Below are positions 34,029 through 44,246 of a stretch of 64,000 nucleotides of DNA, piece by piece; the stretch's first letter is position 1, and every line of letters starts with the position of its first letter. This stretch comes from Pinus tabuliformis. Its lineage: Eukaryota; Streptophyta; Pinopsida; Pinales; Pinaceae. Made by a program: the position numbers and the translations under genes. The stretch spans positions 1,234,380,955 through 1,234,444,954 of the forward strand of contig CM062819.1 of NCBI GenBank assembly GCA_031772625.1, written 5' to 3'. The notes below the pieces were generated by a model that had not been told where the DNA came from, made no database searches, and saw only the letters and a program-made list of their open reading frames with translations.

Positions 34029-34606
34029 CTCCCTATCAACAAGAAAGGAATTCAACTCTATCCCGATCTAGCACCTTCGGAATGTTCTGCATGAAACACT
34101 TCTCTCTAGTGTTTTTTCTACAACAACTTCTAAAACTAAAAAAAAAAACATCCAACCTGAATCAATATGATGCATTTGTCACCAGAGTCTCTGACTGCTA
34201 CTAGAACCTACATTGTAACTGAAAAATTTTCGCTTATGTTGCCTCTGCATTTCTACCAACTCTTCTTTGCACTCCCCAATATTTTACTGTTGTTATTCTA
34301 TGCCTTTGTCACTCTAGCATTTGACTGCATCAACTTCCACTGATACATCATGCTACTGTGTATTGTGGACTCATGTAGCAAGGTAATGATCCATGAGACA
34401 AAAAAATTTAATGGACCCTACCTAAATTTTTGCACTCTTGGGACTATTACTTCACGTCGCCCCACCTCTCACCTAGAGGTATGGCTGCATGTGCTCCCTC
34501 TTTCCACTTGGCTCGAAATTCCCCCCCTACTAGAGGTCTCTACTTGAGTGGATGCCTCCACTCGATCTCCTCTCTGCTTCTCCAATTGTGGTTTCCCCAT
34601 AGCTCT
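34029..34606 (-). other. Polypurine tract and non-coding 3' tail of copia element 2
   Basis: On the minus strand the tract GTTGATAGGGAG (34040-34029) adjoins the LTR. The rest is a decayed tail corresponding to 4593-4998 of copia element 1. Confidence 0.7.
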
Positions 34607-35097
34607 CTAAGGCTGATTTTGAGGCTTCTTTTGGGATTGCATGTTGAGAGGTAATTCACTTTCCCTCTCAACCACCAAGTCTCTAAACTTTCCCTTGCTC
34701 CTCAAGGCTTTGCATGCATCTTCAACCTTGAGATCATGTAGGTTCTTGACTCGCACACCAATTTGTTTCACCTGTCCCATGGCGATGTGTCTAAGGAAAA
34801 CCTTTCCCTTGCTAAAAATCACATTGTAGCCACGACTTCCAATACCGCAATGAAAACAAGATTCTTCTTTAGTCCTGGAACATACATCACATCTATGATT
34901 CTGAGAGGGGAGCTAGACTCCATTTGAAAGGTAATTGTGCTGATGTCGGTCACGCTATACCTGCCATCATCTCCAAACTTTATGTTCTGCTTGAGGTATT
35001 TCTCCTCAAAGTCACTAAAGAGATCTCTATTCCCTGTCATATGGAATGAAGCACCACTATCAAGATACCACATGCTTCCCATTACAGTGTTTTCCAT
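34607..35097 (-). pseudogene. Aspartic protease and shared tail, copia element 2
   Basis: The first frame (35097-34819) has MWYLDSGASFHMTGN with the catalytic DSG intact, then DVMYVPGLKKNLVF. It passes by a frameshift near 34820 into a second frame (34822-34607) with FSKGKVFLRHIAMGQVKQIG and VKNLHDLKVEDACKALRSK, ending at RDLVVERESELPLN plus a few residues. This protease would cut the element's own Gag. Unlike element 1, its active site is preserved, but the frameshift breaks the product. Confidence 0.82.
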
Positions 35098-35187
35098 GCA
35101 TGTAATTAGATTGAAATCAAGTTCAAATTGTGAAGCTAGAGCTTCACCTAGTACTGCAACTGTAGGCTCCTTCTTGCTTGCTTTCTT

Positions 35188-35945
35188 TTATGGACAATTT
35201 GTGGCAAGGTGTCTATACTCATGATAGTGAAAACACTTTACTTTAAACAAGTCCTTCTTCTTGTCATCCTCCTTGCCTTGGGACTTATTTCCCTTGGATT
35301 TATTTTCTTTCCTGACTAATGAAAAGTCTTCTTCCACTTCTTTGGAAGAGGTCCCATCTCTGGTGCTCTGTTGAATCTCTTCCTGTACCAAATCCGACCA
35401 CAACCACTCCCATTCTGGCAGCTTCTCCATTCCATTAACAAAGTCCTAGTAACTATGCTAGCTCTTGGGAAGTCCTATAAGATCTAGGTTCACCATATCT
35501 TCTTCAACAACAGTAATCCTAACACTTCCAAATTGAGTTCAACAATGGGTGAACTTGGTCAAGTAATTCAGAATTGAGTCACCCTTCTCCATCTTGATCT
35601 TTCTGGGTTTGTCCTTCAGTGCCAACTTCCTATGGTTACTGCTATTTTTAAATAGGTCTTTCAATTCCTTCCACATTTAGTATGGAGTGTTCTTACCATG
35701 GAGACTCGAGACAATGTGATCTCAAACTCCTTCTAGGATAATCCTTCTCTCTTTTGCCACACACTTTCTCCATTCAACCAGATTTTAAGCACCATATGCT
35801 GGAGGCTTAGGAATGTCATGATCTATGAATTCCTTGAGGCCATTGTCTTCCAACACTCCTTCCACACTTTCCTTCCTAGCTATGTAATTCGACCTTCCCT
35901 CTAGGGCATACTCAAGTCTCAGGCCATAGAATGACATATTGTTAA
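35188..35945 (-). pseudogene. gag of copia element 2
   Basis: A minus-strand Gag with a few stops. Recognisable copia Gag phrases occur downstream of about 35940: MWKELKDLFKNSSNHRKLAL, YLTKFTHC and FVNGMEKLPEWEWLWSDLVQ. The last 80 codons (35430-35188) are open and end in a degraded zinc knuckle, CFHYHEYRHLATNC, where the second Cys is Tyr. Gag would form the particle and bind the RNA. Confidence 0.8.
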
Positions 35946-36020
35946 CTCTGAAGTATTAACTTGCAAATTCGATTTCACCTACAGACAAAACTTGAATTCT
36001 CCTCTTCTATATTGTCTTTA

Positions 36021-36032
36021 ACTTCGATACCA
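36021..36032 (-). other. Primer-binding site of copia element 2
   Basis: The minus strand reads TGGTATCGAAGT, matching the first seven bases of the Met-type site, directly after the LTR. Confidence 0.75.
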
Positions 36033-36937
36033 TGTATATTTTAATTTTATATTCAACAACTTATGTGATATGCTAAAACACAAGACAAGAATATACTCTA
36101 CTCTTTAGCGGAAGCTAAAATTGATCGATGAAAACAATAAGCAAAAAAGCAAGAATATCAATCGCACATAACACAATATTTCTCTGGGGAAAGAAACTGC
36201 TCCAAACCCCAACAATCTATATTGCATTAACCAAAAGATTTGGGAAGAAAATACAATGTGTGTTCAACCTGAACAATTCCTGGACTAGTACAATCTATCT
36301 CTCTGCTTCACAAACCATATCAAGCTAACACTTAGCCAATTTTGCTTCTTTACAAGCCCCTACTTCCTTGCGTAATTCTGGAGAGAATTAGCTCGTATTT
36401 AATTGGGAAATCTACTCTCCATAACTATGCAATCCATCCATAGGTCTTTTGTTGATTGAATGCACCATCTATACAACTTCGAAAACTATACAACTTATAG
36501 TACAATGTCCCTGAACTCTAATTTCAACTGGGTCTTCCTCTAAACTAAAATGCATGAGTTATTTATGAGTGAATCTTCAGTTAACTGGTGTGGTATTGAG
36601 GATGCACTGGTGCCCGTCCCCACTATTAGACCTCCTACTAGTTCCTCCAACAGTTAGAACTAGTTTAACTGACTATAACTCAGTTAGATTGAGTTAAGTA
36701 ATCACAACTCAAAAGAACTCAACTTGGACCCCTAAAATTTAGGAATCACTCTACATGACTCTAGATAGACTTCCAACTTGAATTTACTGTGCCAAATAAG
36801 TCAACTTAGCTTAGTTAACTGCTACAAGTTGCTATGAGAATAGAATTACAATTTAATTTCTAATTTAATTCAAGGACAAATAAAACTAGTATTTTTCTAG
36901 ATGTTGTTTTTAACATTTCTTGCTGAAATTTTCAACA
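36033..36937 (-). repeat. 5' LTR of copia element 2
   Basis: Plus-strand text from TGTATATTTTAATT to TTTTCAACA, 905 bp; partner of 33135-34028. The right TSD CTAAT follows at 36938-36942. Confidence 0.88.
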
Positions 36938-38439
36938 CTAATCAAGAGCAAATACACTCTAAATATCAAAGCAAAAGAGGGATTACTTTAGAAGAAAAAT
37001 AGTTCATCATTAAAGTAATTATTAAGTATAAATTTAAAACATATCTTATAGAATATTATTTTTGACAGTTTGACATCTAATGTAATGAATTAATAGAAGA
37101 GAAGATAACATAATTAAAGACATGAAAATAGTTTCAAATGTTATATATGCATCATATAGCACATCCATGGAAATGTGAAAGAAGAGTCTTAAGATCAAAA
37201 CCAAAAATATCTTTCCATTAATTACAATACTTCAAATCCATTAATGAATTGTAATAACAATATACAAAATTCATTTACCACATTTCAAGCTAAGCAGAAA
37301 AAAAAATTCTTCTTCAAAACAAAGAAATATGTCATTTTACAAAATATTATATCTATTGTGACTAATCAAACACCACAAACATTGTATTATCATCCCTTCA
37401 AACCATGATAGCATAGGCTCTAATGTTGTAATGTTCAATGTTGATCGACCACGATAGTGCAATGCTTCTCCATGCAATGGTTGACTTTTCTCTTGTTCTC
37501 CATCCATTGAGTCTTCAATTATTTTCCTCTTCTTGACAAAAACATGTAAGTCTAAATTCCAAAATTTCTAACCCTTTTACTCTAAAGTGATGATTCTTTT
37601 TATAATAAAATAAAATATTTTCTCAAACCTTTTCTTTTCACCCAAAAATGAATTGGATATTCATTAAATTAATTTGAGAGAGCCATATATTAAAAATGAA
37701 TATATATATATATAATTTCTTTTTTTCAAATTCCGGATTTAAATCTCATTTAAAAATTCACTAATTGATAACCATCTTTCACATTAATTCCTTGATAATT
37801 AGAATCTATTTCAAAATAAAAACAAATTCATTAATTATAGGCACAAAATAATTAACAAAATACTATAGTTAAGCAATCACTAATTAATATAAAATAAAAT
37901 GTAAAAAAAAAAAATAATGGACGAATATATTATTATTTATTTATTTCCTTTTATTTAGGATTTTAGTTTTATTTTCTAAAAGTAATTAGAAAAATATATA
38001 TTATAACAACCAAAAATTATTTTTAATATTTCCAATTTTTTTAAAGATCGTGAAAATCTTAATATTTAAATTAAATCTTTGTTATCATATGTACATTTAT
38101 AACACCAAATAACTAATAAAGAGAGTATATATATATGAACAATAACATCGAAATTTATATTATGTAAACATTGTGGCTAGCAAAACAAAAGTGAAAAATG
38201 TTACAAATTCATGGTCCATGAAAGGACTTTTTGGCCTTGAGAGGATTTTCTTTTCCTTTTGATCCTTTCTACAACAAAAGATTTTACGTGTGTAATTTCT
38301 AATGAAGGATCCTGCCAAAATGTCTAATTTTGCCTCCATTATATTATAGACAAGGTTTAGTTGTTAATTACAAGGACTTCAACATTAATTACACCTAGTT
38401 GAGGTCATATATGGGAGGGGCTATTGAATTATCAAATGA

Positions 38440-38622
38440 CTATTGATCTGAGGAATAATATTCCTGATAGGTTGAAAGAAAATTTGTAATATGCTCCCCA
38501 AGCTGATTGACATCAACTTGTAGCTCATTGATTTGGCCTTCGTGCACACTGAGCATGGTAATAGTAGGATCAAGGTTGTTTGAAAGATTTGTAATAAGCC
38601 TAATGAGATTACATACATCCAT
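38440..38622 (-). pseudogene. Short unrecognised coding fragment
   Basis: A 60-codon open frame (MDVCNLIRLITNLSNNLDP, HEGQINELQVDVNQLGEHI, ending YYSSDQ). The amphipathic, Leu/Ile-spaced, Asn/Gln-rich text looks like the end of a coiled-coil or Gag-type protein rather than random AT-rich translation. Family not recognised. Confidence 0.3.
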
Positions 38623-39196
38623 AACTAACTTCCTCCCTTTTTCCTTTGTAACTTCTCTAAAATAGGTTAGTTCCCAATTAAAAACAACATTGTTGACATA
38701 AACAAAGACCCTCCTTGGGGGAACAACACACTACGCATAGGGAAACTAGTAACAAAATCCCAATTTGCCAAATGTGCCAACTCACCACCAGTTGTACAAC
38801 CTCCTCACTAATCACAAGCAAAGGTGGTCAGATAGCCCATTATACCATTGACAAAATCACATAGAAACTAGATCAACAAGTCCACAAAGAAACAGAGTAA
38901 ATAACGTGAAGGACAACACTCTCCCCACTCAAAGGAAATAAAATTAACAGAATGAAGCTCCAACCCTAAAGTCACAAATATCCCAACTGAATGTTGGCTA
39001 AGAACAAGAAATCCCCCTTAAGGGAGTTGTGCTAGAGGAACCCAAATAAATTAATTCAAGGAACAAAAAGACAGATTGGGAACTTTAGAACACAATACCT
39101 TGTTAAATTGCTTGATAGTGTACAAGTCTTGTTATCTTCGTTGTTATATTACCAAAGCCAAGAAATCCATGAGAAGTTAGAGAAATACAACATGTT

Positions 39197-39496
39197 TTAG
39201 ATGGGATTCCAGACCCAGCTTCCAACCATACCATTGACAACACTTAGAGTGCACAAGAGAGCATGGTAGACGAGCTGAAAACTTAAAATATATAGAAATT
39301 GATCTTGAATGAACGAGGAGTTTCTCATCATTACCTCAAGTGGTGATACCTTGTATAGTAACATCTCACACTTCATTTTCCCTCCAACATCATCTTCCAA
39401 CACTTCCAGCTTAAGCCATAAATTCCTAGATAGATGTATTTGCACAAGAATGATTTGAGCACATCTCATGAATAATGTTTCACCCCCAAAATACAT
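39197..39496 (-). pseudogene. Unrecognised open frame, 99 codons
   Basis: Reads LVQIHLSRNLWLKLEVLEDD, GKMKCEMLLYKVSPLEVMMR and a hydrophobic end. It may be part of the same decayed gene as 38440-38622, with stops between them. I cannot assign a function, and chance is possible. Confidence 0.25.
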
Positions 39497-41071
39497 TATA
39501 TCCCAAACGAATTATCCTCTTCATGGAATCATTGCACAATTAATCACATGAATTCTTATGGGTAGATGACAATTGGCCTTTTTGACATTACACACTTTGT
39601 TACATGTAGCATATAGGGGAGCCAGCTATACCCACTTTAAAAAGAAAGGAATTAAAATTATAACTATTGATCATCATTGATAAATAAAGATTAGGGGATG
39701 GGTGCTTTACAATGGATCTATTCATCACAAGAGTTCTTAGGGGTACGTGAATTGACTGGTTAGTCATTGAGTCTACAAGTGAATTGAGCTCTTTGTATAT
39801 TTGAAATCTTGATACTTGGAGAAGGAGGACAACTGGTGCTTGATCGTAGAAAAATTGAATTTAAATTCATATCAGTAGGAAAGGTGTTCAAAACTAGGTA
39901 TCGGATGGCGTTTTTAGAATCCCCAATAATTGTTATAGAACTGACTTACTTTTGCAAGGCCAGGGATAGTACCTTATAGAGCCTGTATAATTCAACCTAG
40001 TCATTTGAGGTAAGCCCCAATTCCCAAGAGTAGGATAAGTCTAATTGTCCACCAAAATGAGAATAAATTATTAAAAAGATATGAAACTAATACAATTGGT
40101 GAATAAAATTATGAAAAATAACAAGCATGATGATTGTAACATAAAGTCTTTTCTTCATTTAAATAGTTCATTTATAAAATTTAAAATAAAAATATCTAAT
40201 AATTATAATTTATTCAAGAAAGCATGCCAAGAATATATTTCATCCCCGGGGTAAGTATAATTAACACTTTATCAATATTTCTCTCAATTCAAATGAGTTC
40301 ATGAATATTGAAAACCAAAAGAAAAAAAATTCAAGAGAAAAAATAATCAAATCCATCAAAAAGCAAAATAGTGTAAAAAAACTTTTTTAACAAAAGTAAG
40401 AGATTTGTAAAAAATGATGCTTCGTTCAAATTGAATACTATATACTTGTCTCTAATATTTTTTATATATTATTTTAAAACACAAGTTGAGTTGCATATGT
40501 GTAATCCTTGATTGTTTTTTTTCAATTTTCCAAAACACCAAGTTGATTTGTTCATGCATTGAAATCATTTTTTGATGAGTATCAAAACATCATCATAACC
40601 CATATAGAAATCAAAGGCATGAAACCACTTTTAGTAAGTCGAAATGAATGTTTAAACAATAATCATAAATAAAATATACTCAAGTGGCACAATCATTATG
40701 CATTGGAGGGGAATGTAACAAAACAACTAGCTTTTGTGACATAAAAAGCTTTTTACTGAAATCATGATCATTAAGCTACATATATTTAATGGTTCTTCAC
40801 TTTCAAATTATGCATGTAATTGTACTAATAATATTTTCAAGGCTTCATTTTCAAGGAATCAAGTCATCACTTCATGAACCAAAATCAATCATAAATCACT
40901 TATAAACTTAAAAAGTATGAAAATATTGAGAAAAGAAAAAAAACATAGAACCGCCCCTTCAAATTAAGAAACTTAAAATCAAGTGACATGAAAGATATAG
41001 TAATTTCAAAATTTAATGGGGGATCCTTTTATTGTTTCCAAAAATTAAAGGGATTTGTTGAGGTCTTAACA

Positions 41072-42072
41072 GAAGGACGGGACTTGGTGAATGTGCATTG
41101 ATTATAGAATGTTAAACAATATTACACTCAAGAACATGTACCCTGTGCCCAAGATTGATGATCTATTAGATCAATTGCAACTACTAAAGCATTTTCACCG
41201 AGTTATATTTAAAATCACGGTATCACCAACTTTGAGTCAAAGAAGAAGACACCTTGAAGACCTCCTTCAAAGCCAAACAAGGTTTGTATGAGTGATTAGT
41301 CATTGCATTTGATCCATGAAATGCACTAGCTATGTTCATGAGATCAATGAATGATGTAGTATTCCCTCATCGAGCTTCATGTTTTATTGTATATTTGGAT
41401 GATATACTAGTTTATAGTGCTACCTAGGAGGAGCACATCTCACACTTGATGTAGGTGCCATAGACCTTAAAGAAGCACCAAATAGTGGAAAATATCAATA
41501 AATGTGAGTTTTCACAATAATCATTGGTTGGTTTAGGCTATGTGATTGATGGAAGGATGTTCAGTATAGATCCTACAAATATGGAGGCCATCATGAAGTA
41601 ACTAGTGCCTACATATTTCTCTAAAGTTAGGATTTTCATTGGGGTAGCACAATACCTAAGGAAATGCATAACATCATTTTCAGTAGTAATTGCACCACTC
41701 CACATTATAAAAATGAGTGACAAGACTTTCTAATGGGGGAAAGGTTAGCCAAAAGCTTTTGAAGAGTCAAAGAAGAAAACCAGTCAAGCACCAGTTCTTG
41801 CATTACCAAAATTGTGACAACCCTTCGAAGTGGAAATGGATGTGAGTGGGTATGCATTTGGAGTGACTTTTATGTAGGGAGGAAGGATTATATGTTACCA
41901 CTTTGAAGTATTTCATGTGACGACTCTTAACTACCCTACGTTCGACAATGACCTTTGTGACCAAGTAAAAGCTATCAAAAAGTGGAAACACTATTTGATG
42001 GAAAAGAATACCATCATCCATATAAATCACCATCCACTACAATATTTATATGCCCAAAGCAAGCTATAGTGT
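41072..42072 (+). pseudogene. RT and start of RNase H, old Ty3 element
   Basis: Resumes at K-D-G-T-W, a stop, then MCIDYRMLNNITLKNMYPVP and IDDLLDQLQ (RT palm). The catalytic box VYLDDILVYS is intact at about 41389-41415. RNase H follows from about 41820: VEMDVSGYAFGVTFM (TDAS replaced by MDVS), then AIKKWKHYLMEKNT and INHHPLQYLYAQSKL. At 42073 it is cut by the Tat-like element and continues at 57170 with HYKWM. Confidence 0.78.
42068..42072. repeat. TSD AGTGT of the Tat-like element, left copy
   Basis: Repeated exactly at 57165-57169; the host Ty3 reading frame continues across when one copy is removed. Confidence 0.88.
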
Positions 42073-44154
42073 TGGTGGGCTCCAGTATTTTAGCAATAAT
42101 GCTACAACTCCTGGAGCTTCCTTCTCTAATTTTATCAACCCGGTAGTTCGTAACAAACTTGGAAGCGACGGTGATGTATGCACAAGTACTAGCGCTTGCC
42201 GCAACTGTCACTTGGTCAACTGGCACAAGTCCGCTAGGGGCTTAAGCCAACTTCTATGAGCTCTTAGAAGAAGATTTTTAACTGATGGATGGAAGCTAAC
42301 TCAAAGGAAGCTAATCTACTTGCGGAAAGAAACTGAAAGCCAAAAAGAAACGCAAACCCTAGCAAACCCTAATTCTACCAGCTAGTCTTACTGATGCAGA
42401 GATGGGGATGCAAACTACTGAAAGCGATGCCATTACTTCTACGAAGGTGAAATGCAGGTGTTTAGACTACTTTGATCTGAAGAGAACATATTTTTGTATT
42501 TTTGTTCAAGTTGTTGGAATTATTATGCATGTGCTTCTAACTGGGTCTTTACTGTGCAGGGGTAGATCAAGGGGGAAATGCTTGGAAGAGGTCAGGAAGG
42601 CTCGGAGAGGGTCTAAGGAGTCCCTAACATCCTTTCAGAGAGTTTCACAAAGTTTGGATGCCAAGCAACCGTCTTTATGAGCTTCTACAGGAAGTCTGCA
42701 GGGGTTCTACAGGATGTTTAGAATTTCTACAGGTTGTTCAGTAATTCCTACAGGATGTTCTAAAATCGGATTTTTGGGTGATGTATGAGTGGAAGAGGCT
42801 GCATGGGTGGATAGGGAGTTAGGAGAGGGGTTTGTAATGCCTTAGTGACAGAGAGAAGAGATGAAGAGGGGGTGTGCTAAGCTGGTTTGTCTAAAGGAGG
42901 GTAGAGGGAATTGAAGGCCGAAGAAGGTAGAATAACGAGGGGAATAGAATAGTTGAGAGGCAAGGGGTCTGATTGGGAGATGAGTAGTCGGCCTGGGCAC
43001 GGCTTAGAAGGACAAGAGAGTGAGGGAGTAGCGCTGCACAGTGTAAACGAAACAAATCGTCCACGTCCTGCACATAACCGAAATATTATTAACCTATTCT
43101 AACTGTTTAATAAAACCAATGAACAACAACGTTATTCCTCAGGAGAATCATGCATGGTACTGAAACAAAGAAACATTCCAAGAGATCTGAACGCATGGAT
43201 ACTTCTGCAAACAAAGATATTGCATCTAAGATTGCATGAACGTGTGAACCAATGGTCTTGGTGGGCAGCACTGTCTGCAATTCCAGCCCCTAGAAAGAGG
43301 TGAAAATGAGTGTGCAAGCAACCCTTTTCTGGAACCTTTATCAACTCTAATCTCTTCAATTTATTCTAAACAGCTAAAGCAACTCTATCTTCTACCAATG
43401 ACCTACTTAACCATACCAAGAAATCTGATTCAACAACTATGTTTCAAATGCATGTAAAGGAAAAAAACATAATGCTGAAAGAAAGATAACAATACAAAGG
43501 AAGGAGGCCTTAGGCTCTCAGGTTGGGCCCAACCCCGAGAGCTATGGCTCCTTTAAGAACTCAGAACTGAACTCAAATCTGCCTGCTTTCCATTAAAAGA
43601 TAATAATCATAAGTCAAATAACATGCCAATAATGGCTACAAAAGAGCAAAACAGAGCTAGCAGCTCGTAGTTCAGAATGTGCAACAAGGTTTCAAAAGTC
43701 CCCTTCGAAGGCTAAAGCCCTATCATTTATACATCTTGAGGCCCCAAGCTGGCCTCCTAAATCAGTGGGGCTTGGCTGACCAAACTAAGAGTGATCTGCT
43801 GCTTCCTCAAAATCCGTTTGGCTGCCTTCTAGATCCGGTTGTGGTGGCTATCAGAGCTCGGAGTTGGGGGTGAAAATCCTAAGGAAGGCCATTTAATGCT
43901 GTGGACAACCCTCCTATGAATCCTTAACCCCATCTTGGTTGTCTCCTAGCTCTCATCTGCGTGGTTTTGCTCCATTAAATGTCAAAAAACCTGAAATAAG
44001 CACGTGTTAGCCACCTAGGAATAGTGACTGCCCTCATTCGTACAAATGACATAAATATACTAGAAAATGATGCATAAGTTATGAAAAATGAAGGATTGAG
44101 CAGAGGTAGTTAGGCCAAATGAGCCCAAAATGTTACCAAATTTGGGGCTCATCA
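42073..44154 (-). repeat. 3' LTR of the Tat-like element
   Basis: Plus-strand text from TGGTGGGCTCCAGTA to GGGGCTCATCA. Very similar to 54775-57164 apart from the MITE. It contains four CTACAGG phrases at about 42684-42755. Small open frames in it (42402-42680, 42891-43073, 43132-43359) are shared by both LTRs and show no known domain. Confidence 0.92.
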
Positions 44155-44167
44155 TCACCCCCCAGCT
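44155..44167 (-). other. Polypurine tract of the Tat-like element
   Basis: The minus strand reads AGCTGGGGGGTGA directly before the LTR, confirming orientation. Confidence 0.8.
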
Positions 44168-44246
44168 AAAATGATTGCTCATCCTTGAGCAACTAATCCA
44201 GCTCCTCATCCTTCATTACCTTCACTGCCACCCTCACATCCCAGGC

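Larger units (their letters stand above)
33135..36937 (-). mobile_element. Ty1/copia element 2, internally deleted (non-autonomous)
   Basis: Complete by structure: LTRs of about 0.9 kb, PBS, purine tract and 5-bp TSDs. The internal 2.0 kb encodes only Gag and protease; integrase, RT and RNase H are absent. The protein after protease (EDACKALRSK, RDLVVERESELPLN) equals that of the element at 2744-6029, and the LTR starts are alike (TGTTGAAAAT, GTCCTTGAATTAAA). The two belong to one family with the same internal deletion. Confidence 0.9.
36943..41070. other. AT-rich part of the 8.4-kb insertion, no clear gene
   Basis: Mostly AT-rich. Between about 38.4 and 39.5 kb the minus strand looks more protein-like (next two entries). 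Around 39.6-40.0 kb GC rises slightly without a recognisable frame. No LTR pair, no TIR and no transposase motif were seen. Confidence 0.55.
32656..41071. mobile_element. 8.4-kb insertion of unknown type, itself carrying copia element 2
   Basis: Defined by what it interrupts: RT motifs that are normally adjacent lie on either side, and deleting it with one GAAGG restores the reading frame. Left end TCTTGATAGGCAAG, right end GGTCTTAACA; TxTTG...CA could be a mutated TG...CA LTR-type end, but I find no LTR pair inside. Without the copia element at 33135-36937 it is about 4.6 kb of AT-rich sequence with no recognised domain. Confidence 0.5.

Noticed and set aside
42891-43073. Host gene promoter or host exon inside the Tat LTR
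   Set aside because: No homology-like features, and the same sequence is in both LTRs, so it is part of the element.
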